In this document: piece by piece, positions 47,817 through 60,368 of the stretch
Layout: each line of letters opens with the position of its first letter
Numbering within the stretch: the stretch's first letter is position 1
DNA from: Sipunculus nudus
Taxonomy: Eukaryota > Annelida > Sipuncula > Golfingiida > Sipunculidae
Assembly: GCA_026874595.1 (NCBI GenBank)
Contig: CM049319.1
Span: 65,282,417 to 65,346,416 of the forward strand
DNA: 64,000 bases
Reading direction: 5' to 3'
Position numbers and translations under genes: made by a program
Notes under the pieces: generated by a model
Told to the model about the DNA's origin: nothing
Databases searched by the model: none
Seen by the model: only the letters and a program-made list of their open reading frames with translations

Positions 47817-49716
47817 ATTCTCCATCTATGGATTAATCAGTAGCTGTCACTGTCGAATGATATGCCGCACTGTGTATATATAGGCCTGTGCCTGTGGTTC
47901 ATGTTTCGTGTTAACCTATGGTTATATGGTTACGTGATGTTGGGAATCCCGAGGGACTGCAAATATCACAAGGGAGCCTTGTACTGATTGTAGGTGAACC
48001 TGCGGAATCACGTAGCTGGTGAGATAAAACTGATATATGTGGTTTTTGTAGCCACGTCAGAAACAAGTGTTTATAGTATGGAAAACGTCCGTCGTGCCGT
48101 CCGTACGACCGTCGTGCCGACCTAAGTCCGTATACGACCGTCTGTTAACCCGCCCGATTACTTTCAGTGTCGCCGCATTAACATACCAGGGATTTAATGG
48201 ATTTTCACAGAATTATAGATTATCTGGCCCGAGTTCGATTCTCTGCAAGTATATGATCTGTACATTTTTATGAGGTTAAAGGTCACCCGGCCTCTTTGCG
48301 GTGTCTCCGTGATAACTTTCCAGAAATATGATGGATTTTGATCAAACCCACAGAAATATTTACCCATATAATATATCGCCTTGGTTCGATTCTCGGCAAA
48401 ACCTATTCCTATTTAATGAGGTCAGAGGTCACAAGACTTTGGCGGCACGCCAGCTTTAACTAAGGAAAGCAAGAAATCTAAATACATAAGAGTGTTATGG
48501 ATTTGATATTAATTTGACATATACAGATCGGGAGTGTGACTTTGGGAGTGTCAAAATGCCTTAATTATTATTTTTGATTAATTCAAGCCTAACAGACCCC
48601 GACCCCGATATTCGCAAATCTTATCTTTAACCAAAATTTGAATAACTTTAGTATATACTTTAATATTCCGTGGTCTACTCATTCTTTTAAAATATAACCT
48701 TCCAAAAATTTCGTATAGCGTCCCGCGTCCTCTTTTTATTATTCAAAAAAAATAGTCGTAAAGTAAACAGTCCGTGAAAATCGTTTCCGCAGCTATGTGC
48801 GTGGGCGTTCAATGAAACAAAAGCTAACGGACAAAACAAACATGGGAGTAAACATAACCTCCATGGTGGAGGTAATGAACGCATCTTAATTCATTGAAAG
48901 ACTTACTTGATGGTCCCGTCGAGGTAGGCCTAACTGTAACGATAACTGTAACTGATGGTGGCCTACATGAATCACTCGGCTTCCAGTCTTCAATCGAGTT
49001 GATAAGAGCAAGTAAGGCATTCAAATCATGCCGCAGGAATATGTATACCATCTCAGTCACGCTATTTGTTCTAAAATTCACTTCTTAATTTGTTTATATG
49101 GATCTCTGTTTAAGTAAACACGGACCTTAAGACAAGGTCCTTACGTGTCTGTTTACCATTGTTTACCATTACAAAACCGCGTGACCACAAGGTCATCTTA
49201 ATTGAACATGAGCGAAAGCTCCCAAACAGGGAGAACCGTGGAAGAACGAACGGAGGAGAAACACTTGTTGGAAGCCGCCTGCATCGCCGAAACGTCTCGC
49301 ACCGTTAATATAGAGATAGATGGTAGTTGACCACCATATGATCGTATTTTCCGGAAAACGCAGTTTTATTACCCGTTTGACGGATGTTATGACATTAAAA
49401 AATCTTCCCCATGGCAAAAGTTAGTATCACATTTTCTATACAACAGCAACATACGGGCAACTGTAAGTACATTTTACTTTAGTTATTGTGTAGTTAGGTC
49501 TGAGAAGACACCGGTCATATTGCTCATGACCGCCATGACAGAAGCAGCAAGGATGTATACGGAGCGACCACAATGCTTTGCGTACTGATCCCGTTTAATC
49601 AGGTTTATATACATATTTAAACTTGGAATTTAGGCAATTTGCTTATAACAGAATGTTGTCTTTAAAAACTCCGTTGCATAGATGGGGTGGTGACTAAAAT
49701 GAGGTATATTTATCAT

Positions 49717-49965
49717 TTATTCACCTTTGGTAGCTTTGGCAACTTTATCACCAACTAGTATTGCTACGCCACAGCTGTCTCTGGTTCCGTGTGCGTAAAA
49801 AGATTCGCCCCTCCACTGAGCACGGCAACTGAATTCTGTTTTCTTATCACTGTGAGATTCTTGTAAAAAAATTATCCCATTACTTCCTCCATGTTTTACA
49901 AACAAGTTAAAAATCTTACGCCGTTTCTTATAATTGCGTAAACCCCTTACATTATATGACAACAT
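49717..49965 (-). pseudogene. LINE endonuclease fragment
   Basis: An 82-codon frame starting MLSYNVRGLRNYKKRRKIF, then GIIFLQESHS and GVAILVG. The N-x-RGL start, the (L/I)QE(S/T)H glutamate motif and the SCGVAILVG strand are the N-terminal part of an APE-type endonuclease from an L1/Tx1-like LINE. The rest of the element is absent. A second minus-strand frame at 49979-50248 ends 14 nt before it and may be upstream LINE sequence. Confidence 0.6.
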
Positions 49966-50461
49966 TTGAACCTTAAAATTATTTTTCTCGTATGACTTTA
50001 TCTAAATTTGTTACAGCAAAATTTCCAAACCATGTAATTGTTATAGAGCACCCTATGGACTCTTGAAAATAAATATTTACCTTTGTTTTACTAACATATA
50101 ACTCATTATAACCAACATTCAGTGAGAATTCTCCTCCCTGTTCAATATTCAATTCACGGGTTATATGGGCATTTTGTACAGTTAGAGCTTGCATTAATGT
50201 ATACAAGAATCGTTTCCGATATCTCATAATTATTCTAATACTGAGCAAAGGTTATACTCACAGATATTATATAGGTCTCGGCTGCTACACCTCTAGCGAT
50301 AATGAAAATATTAACTTATCACAGTTGTTCACGATACTCCGCTTACATATTAAAACCAATTATATTGATTTCTGAAGTTGAGCATACGAGATTATTTCAT
50401 TAAGTGCCACTGATCGAGCCCGATTCAAGCTTATTTCCACTCGTGTACCAAAGTGACCAAA

Positions 50462-50668
50462 CTATATATTGTATATATTTAACATACCTGGTTTGTAATT
50501 TTTTATAGGTCCATCTAGATGATATACGTGTTCCACTGCCGCAGTGTCACTGAAGTACTGATAGTGGGTGATTCCGGGAACAGTGAACCGCCCGAAGTCA
50601 CACAGTATAGTGTGCAGGTAATCCAAAGGAGAATGTGTTGTATATACAATGTATATGATATTATCCAC
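50462..50668 (-). other. Unidentified open frame ending at a donor-like site
   Basis: Encodes SPLDYLHTILCDFGRFTVPG followed by ITHYQYFSDTAAVEHVYHLD and reaches CAG|GTATGTT, a good donor. Composition is protein-like and not repeat-like. It lies in the stretch that the proximal promoter copy has and the distal copy lacks. I do not recognise the family; it may be an exon or a transposon fragment. Confidence 0.3.
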
Positions 50669-50798
50669 AGATAATGAAGGACGGCCAGACCAAGGCCACT
50701 TATTCAGTCAATAAGAAGTAACCACGGAGTGAATTATCCAATGGATCACTACAGAGAGCGATACGAATTGAGTGAACAGACCCGACTAGCGGCCACCG

Positions 50799-50806
50799 TT
50801 TATATA
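50799..50806 (-). promoter_or_regulatory. Candidate TATA box of the proximal gene B promoter
   Basis: TATATAAA on the minus strand followed by CGGTGGCCGCTA. The same block occurs at 62822, in duplicated flanking sequence upstream of the two first-exon copies. Conservation between the copies plus a TATA element suggests a core promoter; the start site would be near 50770. Confidence 0.4.
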
Positions 50807-50902
50807 GGCCTACATCGTGTGAGCACCTCGGCTGCGGTTATCGCCCACACGCCGGCCCGGCGGTATCCGCACAGGCGTCCGAGTTTCAATGCAGCGGTAA
50901 CC

Positions 50903-52298
50903 TAGACTGGTACCCTGCTCTATAATGGCCCTCCGCCAAGCATAGAGACAGGCGTACAACGCAATCTTAAGGTCACGTGGTCCTATTTGTTTACATGACC
51001 TGAGGGCCTGAAGGAGAGTAGTGAATGGTCTGACTTTCTCTGGTTGGCTCTAGCCATCATGTGGTGGAGCATTAAAACACCCCATTGTTTGATTTTTAAG
51101 TATGTTAAGCATAATTTCCAATAAAATTGACAGTATTGGTCAACTTTTAAAAAATCTGTGGCCAATCAAAGAGGTGTTGTCCAAATGCTTGTTTGGGACT
51201 GCTTGGTGGGGTATTGTGGGCTTCACTACATTCGGGCCAGGATGGTTAAAAAATGAGATACACAAGCCCCCTTTTTCTTGGTCTAGTTTGACTGAAGATG
51301 CAACAAATTCTCAGGTAAAAAAAATTTAATATCAGAATTTATTTTGAAAATTATTTAAAAGAAGCCCAAACCTCAGGTGTTTTATAGATGTTATATAGGG
51401 AAAATAAATACAGCCACGTGTCCTTAATTATATTGCAGGGCAGCAGAAAATTTCAGGGGGAAAATATTTCAAGATGCATACAATGTATATGGCAGGTGGG
51501 TGATAGGAGAAATTAAATAAATAAAAAAAAATAGCAGGGTTGGCCTTTTTTGTTTATGCTGGAGGGGATTGAAAGTTGTATATATGATTCCTGGAAATGT
51601 CTTGAGAGGTGGCGACATCTAATGGCCAGTTTTAAAAGCTGTGGCTTTCTGTCATATACCGCGAAAATGAGATACTGAACCCCCTGTTTTCCTGGAACAA
51701 AATAAAAGTGAAGGAAGTGAGCATGATTTTGATGTATCACATGATGCCAAACACTCGATGGAAAAACTTTCCCGGAGCCCCCAACATGTGCATCTTATAT
51801 GATAATATATAGGGCCTGGAAATAGGTCCCTCTAACCTAAAGTGCTCCCAGTTGCAACTCCTGACTTCCAGTTGACTGGTTCCAACTCTAGTATGCACGC
51901 TCATACCGATTGTCATGGACGTTCACGCGATCATGGCTGATTATCCGTGAAGATTTCTGATAAAATTACTTTCTTTAGTTATTTCTAGTTTTCAAATATT
52001 GAAAAATGAGCTGTTGCACAAAAATTGAATGATGGATGTATAGATAATTCAATATACCAAATCTTTGATATACCACTGTACGTGACATTGGTATATGATC
52101 AATATTTATTAATCTAATTATAAATGTCACACGAAATTTACAGCGAACTTTTGGCGACTTCTCAGAGCAAATAAAATGCTTATTTTTATCATATAAAATA
52201 TAAATTGGAATTGCCGGGTGTAACTAAAATGGCGTTTATGCCCGTCTCAATGATTGGCCTAGAGCAGCGGTTTCATAATAGAGCGGGGTACCAGACCA
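50903..52298. mobile_element. 1.4 kb TIR element with 9-bp target duplication (MULE-like)
   Basis: Left end TAGACTGGTACCCTGCTCTATAATGG; right end CATAATAGAGCGGGGTACCAGACCA. Flanked by GCGGTAACC at 50894-50902 and 52299-52307. Sub-terminal GCCAAGCATAGA and TTGGCCTAGAGCAGCGG are shared with the 99-bp MITE. Nine-bp duplications are typical of Mutator-like elements (family knowledge). No transposase is visible in the interior, so it is non-autonomous. Confidence 0.75.
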
Positions 52299-52689
52299 GC
52301 GGTAACCGTGCGGGCGACTCAGGCTGGCTGGTTCATTTCCCTCTTCTCTCCTTGTCGAAAGCAGATATGTTATATAGGTCACAGGGACCTGTCAATAATG
52401 ACCGTATATCAGTGCGGGTTATGTTAACACGAATACAATCTGGCCATTTTTCCCGATGCTGTACAAGGGCCGATCTAGGATTTAATAAAGCGGAGGAAGG
52501 GAGGGGGGGGGGGGGGTCAAAATCGTAAAGACTACTGAGAAAGCATTAACAGAAGAGGGTGGGGGTGGCAGACGGCATTTACTGTTTTTCTTTAAAGTTG
52601 CGGCTGCTGAAAAATGGACGTCGTGTAGATCCTCTCTCATATCATTTGCTCATAGAGTTCAGATACCAGACTTTTGTATGAACATAGAT

Positions 52690-53290
52690 TATATGCATAT
52701 ATATATATATATATACATAATAGTGTTCCACAAGGCTGTATTCTTTCAGCCGATCTTTTTATAAATAATTTATCTGTGAGTCTTTCAAATTGTAAAATTA
52801 TCAAATATGCAGACGAAACAGTAATTCTAGGCCTGATACACAAGAATAATGAATCGCTCAACAGGAAAAAAAAAAATCAATATGTGACTGGTTGGTGTGA
52901 GGAACACTAACTTCAATTAAATGTAATGAAGACTATAAAGAAGAAGTCTGTAATTAGCCCAGTTGCTACTAAAAATGAAGAGGTAATTATAGTAGAAAAT
53001 TATATAGTAAGGATGTATTATTGACAGAAATCTGAATTTGAAAGAACATGCGTTGAATCAATCCAAGAAAGCAAACAAAAGATTATATTACCTATATTAT
53101 CTAAGAAAGCTTAATATTGACAAAACCATTATAAACATGATTTATAATTCAGTAATTTCCATTTTCCTAACTTATGCACTGGAGTGCTAGTTTACAAATA
53201 TATCTGAAAAGAAGAAAAAAAAACAGCTAAATTATACAAGGAAGAAAATTTGTAGAATAATAACTATACACTTCTCTAGCCACACATGTA
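52690..53290 (+). pseudogene. L2/Rex1/CR1-like LINE reverse transcriptase fragment
   Basis: The frame reads SVPQGCILSADLFINNL, IIKYADETVILGLI and TGWCEEH, then continues past a stop with LQLNVMKT and, after a frame change, RNLNLKEH...KANKRLYYLYYLRKLNI...IYNSVISIFLTY. These are RT motifs B, C (YADE in place of YADD) and the thumb. Stops, the D-to-E change and frame shifts show decay. The 3' tail at about 53645-53680 has ATCTTATCTTATAT repeats typical of such LINEs. Confidence 0.75.
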
Positions 53291-54388
53291 CCAGGAAATC
53301 TGTGCATCCAGAATGGCCTTCATATCAAAGGTCATGAACGACACAACATTCATATTTCCGTTTTTTTTTTCTGTCAGGTAAACGCTTAGATGCAACATTC
53401 TACAGAATTGTGCCATACATGCAGAATTAAACTTTTTGACTGGCAACTCTCTAGGTTTTGAATGTTTTGAGTTATGTGTTTTACCTGCAGAATTTTCTGT
53501 TTTATCTTTTTTATATGCTTATTATTACATGCAAAGTCAAAACTTTCTGATATTTTTTATGCATTTTTATGTAATATTTTATATATTTTTAATTTATGTA
53601 ATGAATTGCAAGTCAACAACAAATTCCTGGAACTGAAGGCTAATAAATGTTATCTAATCTTATCTTATATATATATATTTCTACAATAAAACATTTTCTT
53701 TTTTCTTTTTCTGTAGTTTCAATAATATAAAGGTAACGTAATGTTTATTATATTTTTCATTGTAAATTATTCTATCATTCTTCAATATAAAATGTAAAGT
53801 TAAAAATAAAGAACTTAAAGCAATGAGATCATGTACATGATAGGATTAATTAGTCAACATCGTAGAAAACCTACCTCATTATCGGGGTTTCCCGTTAAAT
53901 AAATGATCATTCAGATCATAAATCAAACTATAAATCATTGCGTGTGGAACGTTTGGCGGGTTAAAAAATACAAAAAACACACATTTGCAGAAAAATCTTT
54001 ACTGACACAATTCAATTTCATTTTCCTATTCGGTCGTCCATCAATGGTACGTCATCACAAACGGTCGATATGGGGCGATACATATGGTACCAAATTTGAC
54101 AAAAGTGCATAATGCCGTATCCGCACTTGGTTCGCATCTAAACCGGTTTAGATGGCCGTAATGAACCGGAAGTGGTTCAGATAGCAGTAGGGGAATCGGA
54201 AGGGGCCAAAACCCCAAGAAAGCGCAAGGCCGACAGTCCTGGGGCCCAGCGGCGGCCAAGAAGGCTCCTGTAAGGGCAAGGAAGCTAATTAGCGATCCCG
54301 CAGGGAAGGCAGGCGAGTCGAGCGGCCAGTTGCGAGCCGGAGACTCGGGGCCAGGTGGTGGGCCAAAAATAGTGGTGGGGGGCTACCC

Positions 54389-55096
54389 TTGGCGGTCCAA
54401 CAGAATGGACGCAGGGTAGCCGGAGCTATTAAACAATGTCTGTGCGAGAGCCAAATTGTGAGGCTCAAAGAAGTCCGGGGAGACATACACGTGTATGTCA
54501 AGGAAGTGGAGGCCGCAGAAACGGCCAACTGGGACCAAGTGAGGGCACTGGGCTCGAAAAGCTCGAAAGAAATGATTATCATGCCTGAGCAGCAGGATAA
54601 TCAAGACGGTCCAAACAATAACAAATCAGTAATTGTAAAGAGTGTAAACCCAGAAATAACGATTGAGGAGATCACAGAGGATCTGGCTGAAAAGGGGCCG
54701 CCAGCAGAGAAAGTTGTACGGCTTAAGTACAACAATAAACCATCATGGAAGGTGCTGGTGACCTTCCAAAAAAGCACGGACGCGGCCGAGGTCGTACAAA
54801 CAGGGTTCAAGCACGCCTATACCAAATATACAGCAGAGGCGTACAGAGAGGTAAAAGGGCCAAACCAGTGCCTGAATTGTCTGGAATACGGACACGCCAC
54901 GAGTACCTGCGGTAAACCACGCAAGTGTAGGCAGTGCGGTCAGGAGGGCCATATGGCCAAAGACTGCGAGAGACAGTCTGTGGAACCCAAGTGCGCGAAT
55001 TGTGGAGGCAACCATAAAGCCACGTACAAGGGGTTGCGAACGCTACCAGGTACTCCGGGCGAGAAAGTAACCAAACTGAAGGCTAAGGCCCAATAA
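54389..55096 (+). CDS. LINE ORF1, gag-like nucleic-acid-binding protein
   Basis: 235 residues. A central region (about 78-150) resembles the RRM-like fold of jockey/R1-type gag proteins. Zinc knuckles follow: C161-x2-C164-x4-H169-x4-C174, C180-x2-C183-x4-H188-x4-C193, and a third starting C202-x2-C205-x3-H209 that lacks its last Cys. It would bind LINE RNA. The true start may be further upstream, where related sequence (54190-54388) is broken by stops. Confidence 0.75.
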   Translation: MAVQQNGRRVAGAIKQCLCESQIVRLKEVRGDIHVYVKEVEAAETANWDQVRALGSKSSKEMIIMPEQQDNQDGPNNNKSVIVKSVNPEITIEEITEDLAEKGPPAEKVVRLKYNNKPSWKVLVTFQKSTDAAEVVQTGFKHAYTKYTAEAYREVKGPNQCLNCLEYGHATSTCGKPRKCRQCGQEGHMAKDCERQSVEPKCANCGGNHKATYKGLRTLPGTPGEKVTKLKAKAQ

Positions 55097-55426
55097 AAGT
55101 AACAGAAGGTTTGTTACGCGCAGGTCGCCCAACCTGCCGCGAAAAAGCCAGTGACGGAGCAATTCGTTAGGTTCATGTGCGACATCATCACTGATACGTT
55201 CGCTACGCTGGGAGTGGAGTCAAGCAAAGCATCTAAGACCGTGCAGAACAGAGCGGAGAAACACTTTAAGGTCAAGCCCCCGGGGAGGGGGGGGGGGGGG
55301 GGGTTGAACCTGTCACAGAACGAAGGTCTCTGACACCAGTCAGGCGGGCAGGCACTGAAGCCCCCCGACCTCAGGCAAGGGCCAGTGATGAATCAAATGG
55401 GTTAAAAAAGTCAGTAAAAGGCAAAC

Positions 55427-56287
55427 ATGGATAAGCTTAAGCTATGTCACATTAATCCGAATGGCCTGTTTAGTAAGAGGAATCAGATACTAAACATGGC
55501 ACAAAAATACGGGGCAGACATCATAGCTGTGAGTGAATCGAAAATCACAAAAGTAAGGTCATTTGCCGACTATAATATGGTGTACAAAAGTAGGAAGGAC
55601 CGGGCCGGAGGCGGTGTGGCTCTACTAATCAAGAATGGTATAAAATACCATCAAACAAACAGTTTCAGCAGAATGGAAGTTGAAGCCATCTCAGTAAGAC
55701 TGAAACCAAAGGACCAAAGAGTGGCACAACTAGACATAGTGGTATACTATAACCCTCCGGGTGACAGGCCGAAAGCCAAAGTGTTTGAGAAGGTGTTCAG
55801 ACATAGTAGTCACTATGTCATACTGGGCGATCTAAACGCACCGCACACGGCCTACGGTAGCTCACATACAAATGAGAACGGTGAGCTCCTGATGGAGCAA
55901 ATGGACAGATACGGCATGATTATCAGGAATAAGGGAGAAGCCACTAGTGTACACGTGGTGACGGGAAGGCAAAACGTGCTAGATCTAGCCATAGTGTCGC
56001 CAAACGTAAGAATGAACAATCCATTCTATGTGGGCGAAGATATAGGAAGTGATCGCTTCCCAATACATCTGGACTACAGCTGGGCAGTCCACAGGAAAGC
56101 GCCAAAAATGGTCAGGACCCTGAAGCGAGCGAATTGGCGTCAGTTCAGGACAGAACTAAGTGAAAAGTTCGGTGTAGTGCACGAACCAAAGTCGCCCGAA
56201 GATATAGATGTACTGATACAAGACCTTACGGATGGAATACAAGAAAGTATAGACAGGGCCTGCCCAATGGTCGAGAGCCGCAATTAA
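55427..56287 (+). pseudogene. LINE ORF2 N-terminal part: APE-type endonuclease
   Basis: 286 codons beginning MDKLKLCHINPNGLFSKRNQ. Endonuclease motifs: N11, E38 in SESKI, GDLNAPH at 134-140 and LDL at 185-187. The SDH motif near residue 208 is SDR here, so the catalytic His is replaced. The frame then stops at 56285 although the reverse transcriptase continues in another frame. Probably inactive. Confidence 0.8.
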
Positions 56288-56439
56288 AACTGATGGGCTT
56301 TTACTCCCGAAATTTAAGAACTTGTACATGAGCGGCGCAGAGCGAGACACCGGCAGATGAGCGATAACACACCTGAGAACAGGCACCAGTACAATGTTCT
56401 AAACAGAAGGGTAAGACAAGACAAGCCATAAAAGACCAG

Positions 56440-58046
56440 AAGAAAAGGCAATGGCAAGAGTTCACATCCAGTATTAATCACAAAACTTCAGTCACAGAGT
56501 TCTGGAGGAAAGTGAAACAATACACGGGATCTGTGAACAAACAAAGGGATGGGCCGTGCACTCTTAAAGTTGCAAATGGCACCGAGGCTAGCACGGCAGA
56601 AGACAGGGCAAATCTGTTCGCAAGTACACTAAAAAAGGTCCATGCCATGCCCACGGGGCCACAGTTCGATGAAATGCATAGAGCACAAATCGAGCACTAT
56701 GTAAGACTGGGTAGAATATCAGTATTCTCGCCACTAAAAGAACCCGGAAATCGAGACACAAACGATGTCCCGATTCTCAGAGAGATCACTCAGGCTGAGA
56801 TCTCGAGAAAACTGGAACATCTAAGAACAGGAAAGCCCCGGGTATGGATGGCATTACGAAAGAAATACTGACAAAAGTGCGTGAAGAAGTGTTAGAATAC
56901 ATAGCAAAAGTGTTCAATGCTTGCATCGATCTTGGGTACTTCCAAAAAGCATGGAAAGTTGCCAAGGTAATCATGTTACCAAAACAGGGAAAATACCTAA
57001 GCCTGCCTACGAGTTATCGGCCTATAAGCCTACTACCAGTCATGGGCAAACTATTCGAGAGAATACTCTCAAAAAGGGTGTACAATTTTCTGGAAGAAAA
57101 TGCATTCTTTAACCAAGACCAGGGTGGATTTCGAAAAGGCAGATCAACCACGGATCACTTGTTTAGACTCGCACAATCGATCAGGGCTAGCATGAAGAAA
57201 GGCCAGAACACAATAGGAGTGTTCCTAGATGTCGAAAAAGCTTTCGACTCCGTCTGGCAAGACGGACTAAGGTTCAAATTGAGGGAACATGCGAGGCTCC
57301 CCGATCCGATCGTGAGGGTCATCTCCTTATTCCTGACAGGAAGGGAGCCCACCGTGGAGGTAGAAGGCACTAAGTCAAATATGATAACACTCAAGGCGGG
57401 CACGCCACAAGGATCGGCACTAAGTCCACTGCTTTACTTGATCTATGTAAATGACCTGCCCAAATACGAGATCGCAAATTAGACCAAGCTGGGAGGTGTC
57501 AGTCAGTTCGCAGACGATGTGGCTATCTGGGCTCATGGTCACAGGAGCGATAAAAGGGTACAGGCACTGCTGGATCAAATCAGCAGCTGGTGCAACAAAT
57601 GGCAAATCAGACTAAATGCAAATAAGACGCAAACCTGTGTGTTCACACGCAACAACAGGTTAACAAAGCTGCCAGAATTAACACTGGCTGGACACAAGCT
57701 GGACATTCAAGAGGAAGTTACCTTCCTAGGTCTAACCTTTCACAAGAAGCTCAAATGGCAAAAACACCTAGATCAGTTCAGAGACAGGATAACGCACAGG
57801 CTCAACGGAATGAAAGCTCTCAGGGGCAAAGGCTTGGGAATGCCGGAAGAGAGCATGTTATACCTGTACAAAGCATGGGTGCTGCTAGTAATGACATATG
57901 GAAGCCTAGCATTCCTTTCAGTAACAAAAAGCTGGCAAAAGAAACTTCTGGTTCTGCAAAAAAGAGCGTTGAAAATAGCACTTAGACCTTCGCTGAAAAC
58001 ACGGACCACTACCCTATATATAGTAGGGCGAACATGGAAATGGTAA
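56440..58046 (+). pseudogene. LINE ORF2 C-terminal part: reverse transcriptase, frameshifted
   Basis: The frame 56512-56871 carries the region before the RT domain and shifts near 56840 into a second frame (56844 onward) with YRPISLLPVMGKLFERIL, GFRKGRSTTDHLF, motif A FLDVEKAFDSVW and motif B TPQGSALSPLLY. An in-frame TAG at 57480 interrupts it just before motif C FADD (about 57508), after which it is open to 58046 with the thumb (FLGLTFHKKLKWQKHL). All core catalytic Asp residues remain, but the frame is broken at least twice. Confidence 0.85.
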
Positions 58047-58709
58047 GAGAAACTATGATACGAAGGGGGCGAGGCTATATAAAAAGGGTCCAAGAGCAGA
58101 ACTTCTTTGTCGAGCTACAAATGTGGCATGAATGGCTTAAACTTTGCGGACAAACCCGCAAAACACCGACAATTCTAGATATTCTGGACACAGAATAATG
58201 GATGTGACCCAAAAAGCAGCCCACCCAGTTGCTCAAATGAAAAACAAAATTGGGTACCAGTAGAAAGACTGGGCGTCCGTCGGACAGGACGATAAGCCGG
58301 CTGGCCCGTGTAATAGAGCAGGTGAAGTCTATGCACGTTAAAGATCCTATACAGCTTATCGACAAGAAGAATAGGCCAGAGCGCCAGCAGTAGCGACTAT
58401 GGGGCCTTGGGGCCGTTTTGGGTTGCCTGGACAGCTAGAGCAAAACAGCAAGGGAGCAGGGAGTCAAAACCCCTGGGAGGACGCACGCACACGCCTGTGG
58501 CGCGAGGCAAGGATTGACCTAGGGGCTCCGAGATGGTGATTTGCCGCGGTCGGGCACGCGGCCTGGGAGGCAGGCAGTGGTTTGGATGCCGGATTACGAC
58601 TTAATAACTGGGGCAAGTAACATCAGGCTCAGCTGAGGATACATAACTACGCCAGTACAGGGTATTATGTTAATGTCTGAGCAGCTCACACTGTTACGTT
58701 ACGTTACAA

Positions 58710-60365
58710 TAGCCGGCCACTCTTAATTGACCAGCAGGCTATGAAACGTGCCAGGCAATGGATGTCGCGCCCTCAGCTAGACTGATGTTTCAGCCTTTTA
58801 TTGACTTTTACCGTATATATTCGTAAATAAATTGTCTGATTGCTACGTGCCACTTCCCGTATTCAGACAAGGGAGTCATGTTTCTTGCTATGTCTTTCGT
58901 GACCTGTATGCCCAGCGCGGATGCCCAGTCTGGACGCCCAGCGTGTATACAAAGGTCAGTTTGTCACATCCAGCGTGCTGGCCACGTCTGGAACACGTGG
59001 TCGAGCAATAAGGTCATTAGTTTGTCGTTGGCCAGTGTCCACTTGCAATATAATCTTAACTGGTTCAGACGAAACAATAACTCTGCCAAATGTTGCGAGG
59101 TCATGAGAAACAACAGGTCAAAATACCATGGATCGAGATTCTAAATATTAATTTATTCATAATTAGTCAGGGATACTTAGGCCTAAGGGTACGTGGCTTT
59201 CTTCCACAAGAGTTCGGTTTTCTATTGGTTGTTCCGTTATAGGTTTCTTTACCTAGTACTTAAGGAGGATGCACACCCTGTTAGTGCGGGAATCGTCGGT
59301 TGTAGTGATGTTGAATTCATAAATGTGTCGCCGTTTCAGTAGTTACAAATAGTCAATTTCAGTCGCTCCGCGACAACAAGGCCTAAGTTATAAATTAACA
59401 TTTCGTTAAAAGTTATAGGCTGTAAGTTATAAATTCACTTCAGCCACTTCACTTAGTAAACTTCATCTTCATGTCAACGGCAAGAGGGATGACAAAAAAG
59501 CAAGCAAACTAATACTTTCGATTGAGAGCACCGACACATACTTGTGAATTACAAACTATGTAAGTATAATGAAGTTGTTACAAATACCTATATGATTAGA
59601 GTGAGTACAGGTTTGTGAATAATGTTGTTAGTCTTGTGATAACTTTTCTGTTCGTAATCATTAGAGTTTATACATCTCTTACGTGCAGAGGGTGAATTAA
59701 TATTACCATAATATTACTGCAGGAATTCACGTAGTATAGGCCTATTGGTCAGGATCGGTTAATTGTTTTGTTTGTTCATGTACCATATGTATGTTCTTAG
59801 GTGCAAGGCGTATAAAGTTCTGGTGAATCAGGTGTCCTGTAAATGTTGTAACTTAATTGGGGAAAGTACTAGCCAGTTAAGGGTAACACCCTGGCTATGT
59901 TAAAGTCCAGCTTTATGGCACTGCAGGTACCACCGAAACAGTATAGCCAGGTTGATATAGGAACAAGCGGCGATTCTCTGTACGTGATTATTATCGCAGG
60001 GAAGAACCCATGAAAGTGGTTAGTACAGTATTTAGAGTTGTTTTGTTTTAAATGAATATGTTGCGCTAATTATACCATTTATTTTTTATATTTATTTGTG
60101 TTCATTAGTCACGACAAAATTTATTGTAAAGATTGGTTGTAACAATGATAGTATCATGCTTTGTGTCCGTTCAGAGCGCTTTATATATCTTACAGATACA
60201 AAGCGCCTTTGCTGACCTGCTTTTACTTATCGACAGCATTAGAAAAGCCGGCTCGCCCACAAACCGCGTTCCAGCTATAAAAGGGGCCTATGGAGATAGA
60301 TATCTGACATCTATATAAATAACCTATTGGAATTTTTATAAAAAGCGACGCTCACAGCTGAAAGT
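58710..60365. other. No gene recognised
   Basis: Mixed-composition sequence between the LINE tail and the 75-bp satellite. Frames at 58878-59144 and 60133-60318 have no domain and no homologue in the window. Confidence 0.45.
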
Positions 60366-60368
60366 CGG

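Larger units (their letters stand above)
47500..50895 (-). repeat. Segmental duplication, proximal copy of gene B 5' region
   Basis: Counterpart of 61600-62870. It carries the first coding exon (47775-47816), the leader donor near 48907 and the TATA block at 50799. Extra sequence between them includes a LINE endonuclease fragment at 49717-49965, which is absent from the distal copy. Confidence 0.65.
54120..58710 (+). mobile_element. Jockey-like non-LTR retrotransposon, decayed
   Basis: Order: 5' region, gag-like ORF1 with zinc knuckles (54389-55096), ORF2 with endonuclease (55427-56287), reverse transcriptase (about 56440-58046), a 3' UTR of some 500 bp and a short ACGTT tandem tail at about 58690-58710. 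GC content and codon use are visibly higher than the flanks. ORF2 is broken by frameshifts and a stop. The clade is judged from motif style only. The 5' boundary is approximate and no target duplication was identified. Confidence 0.8.
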
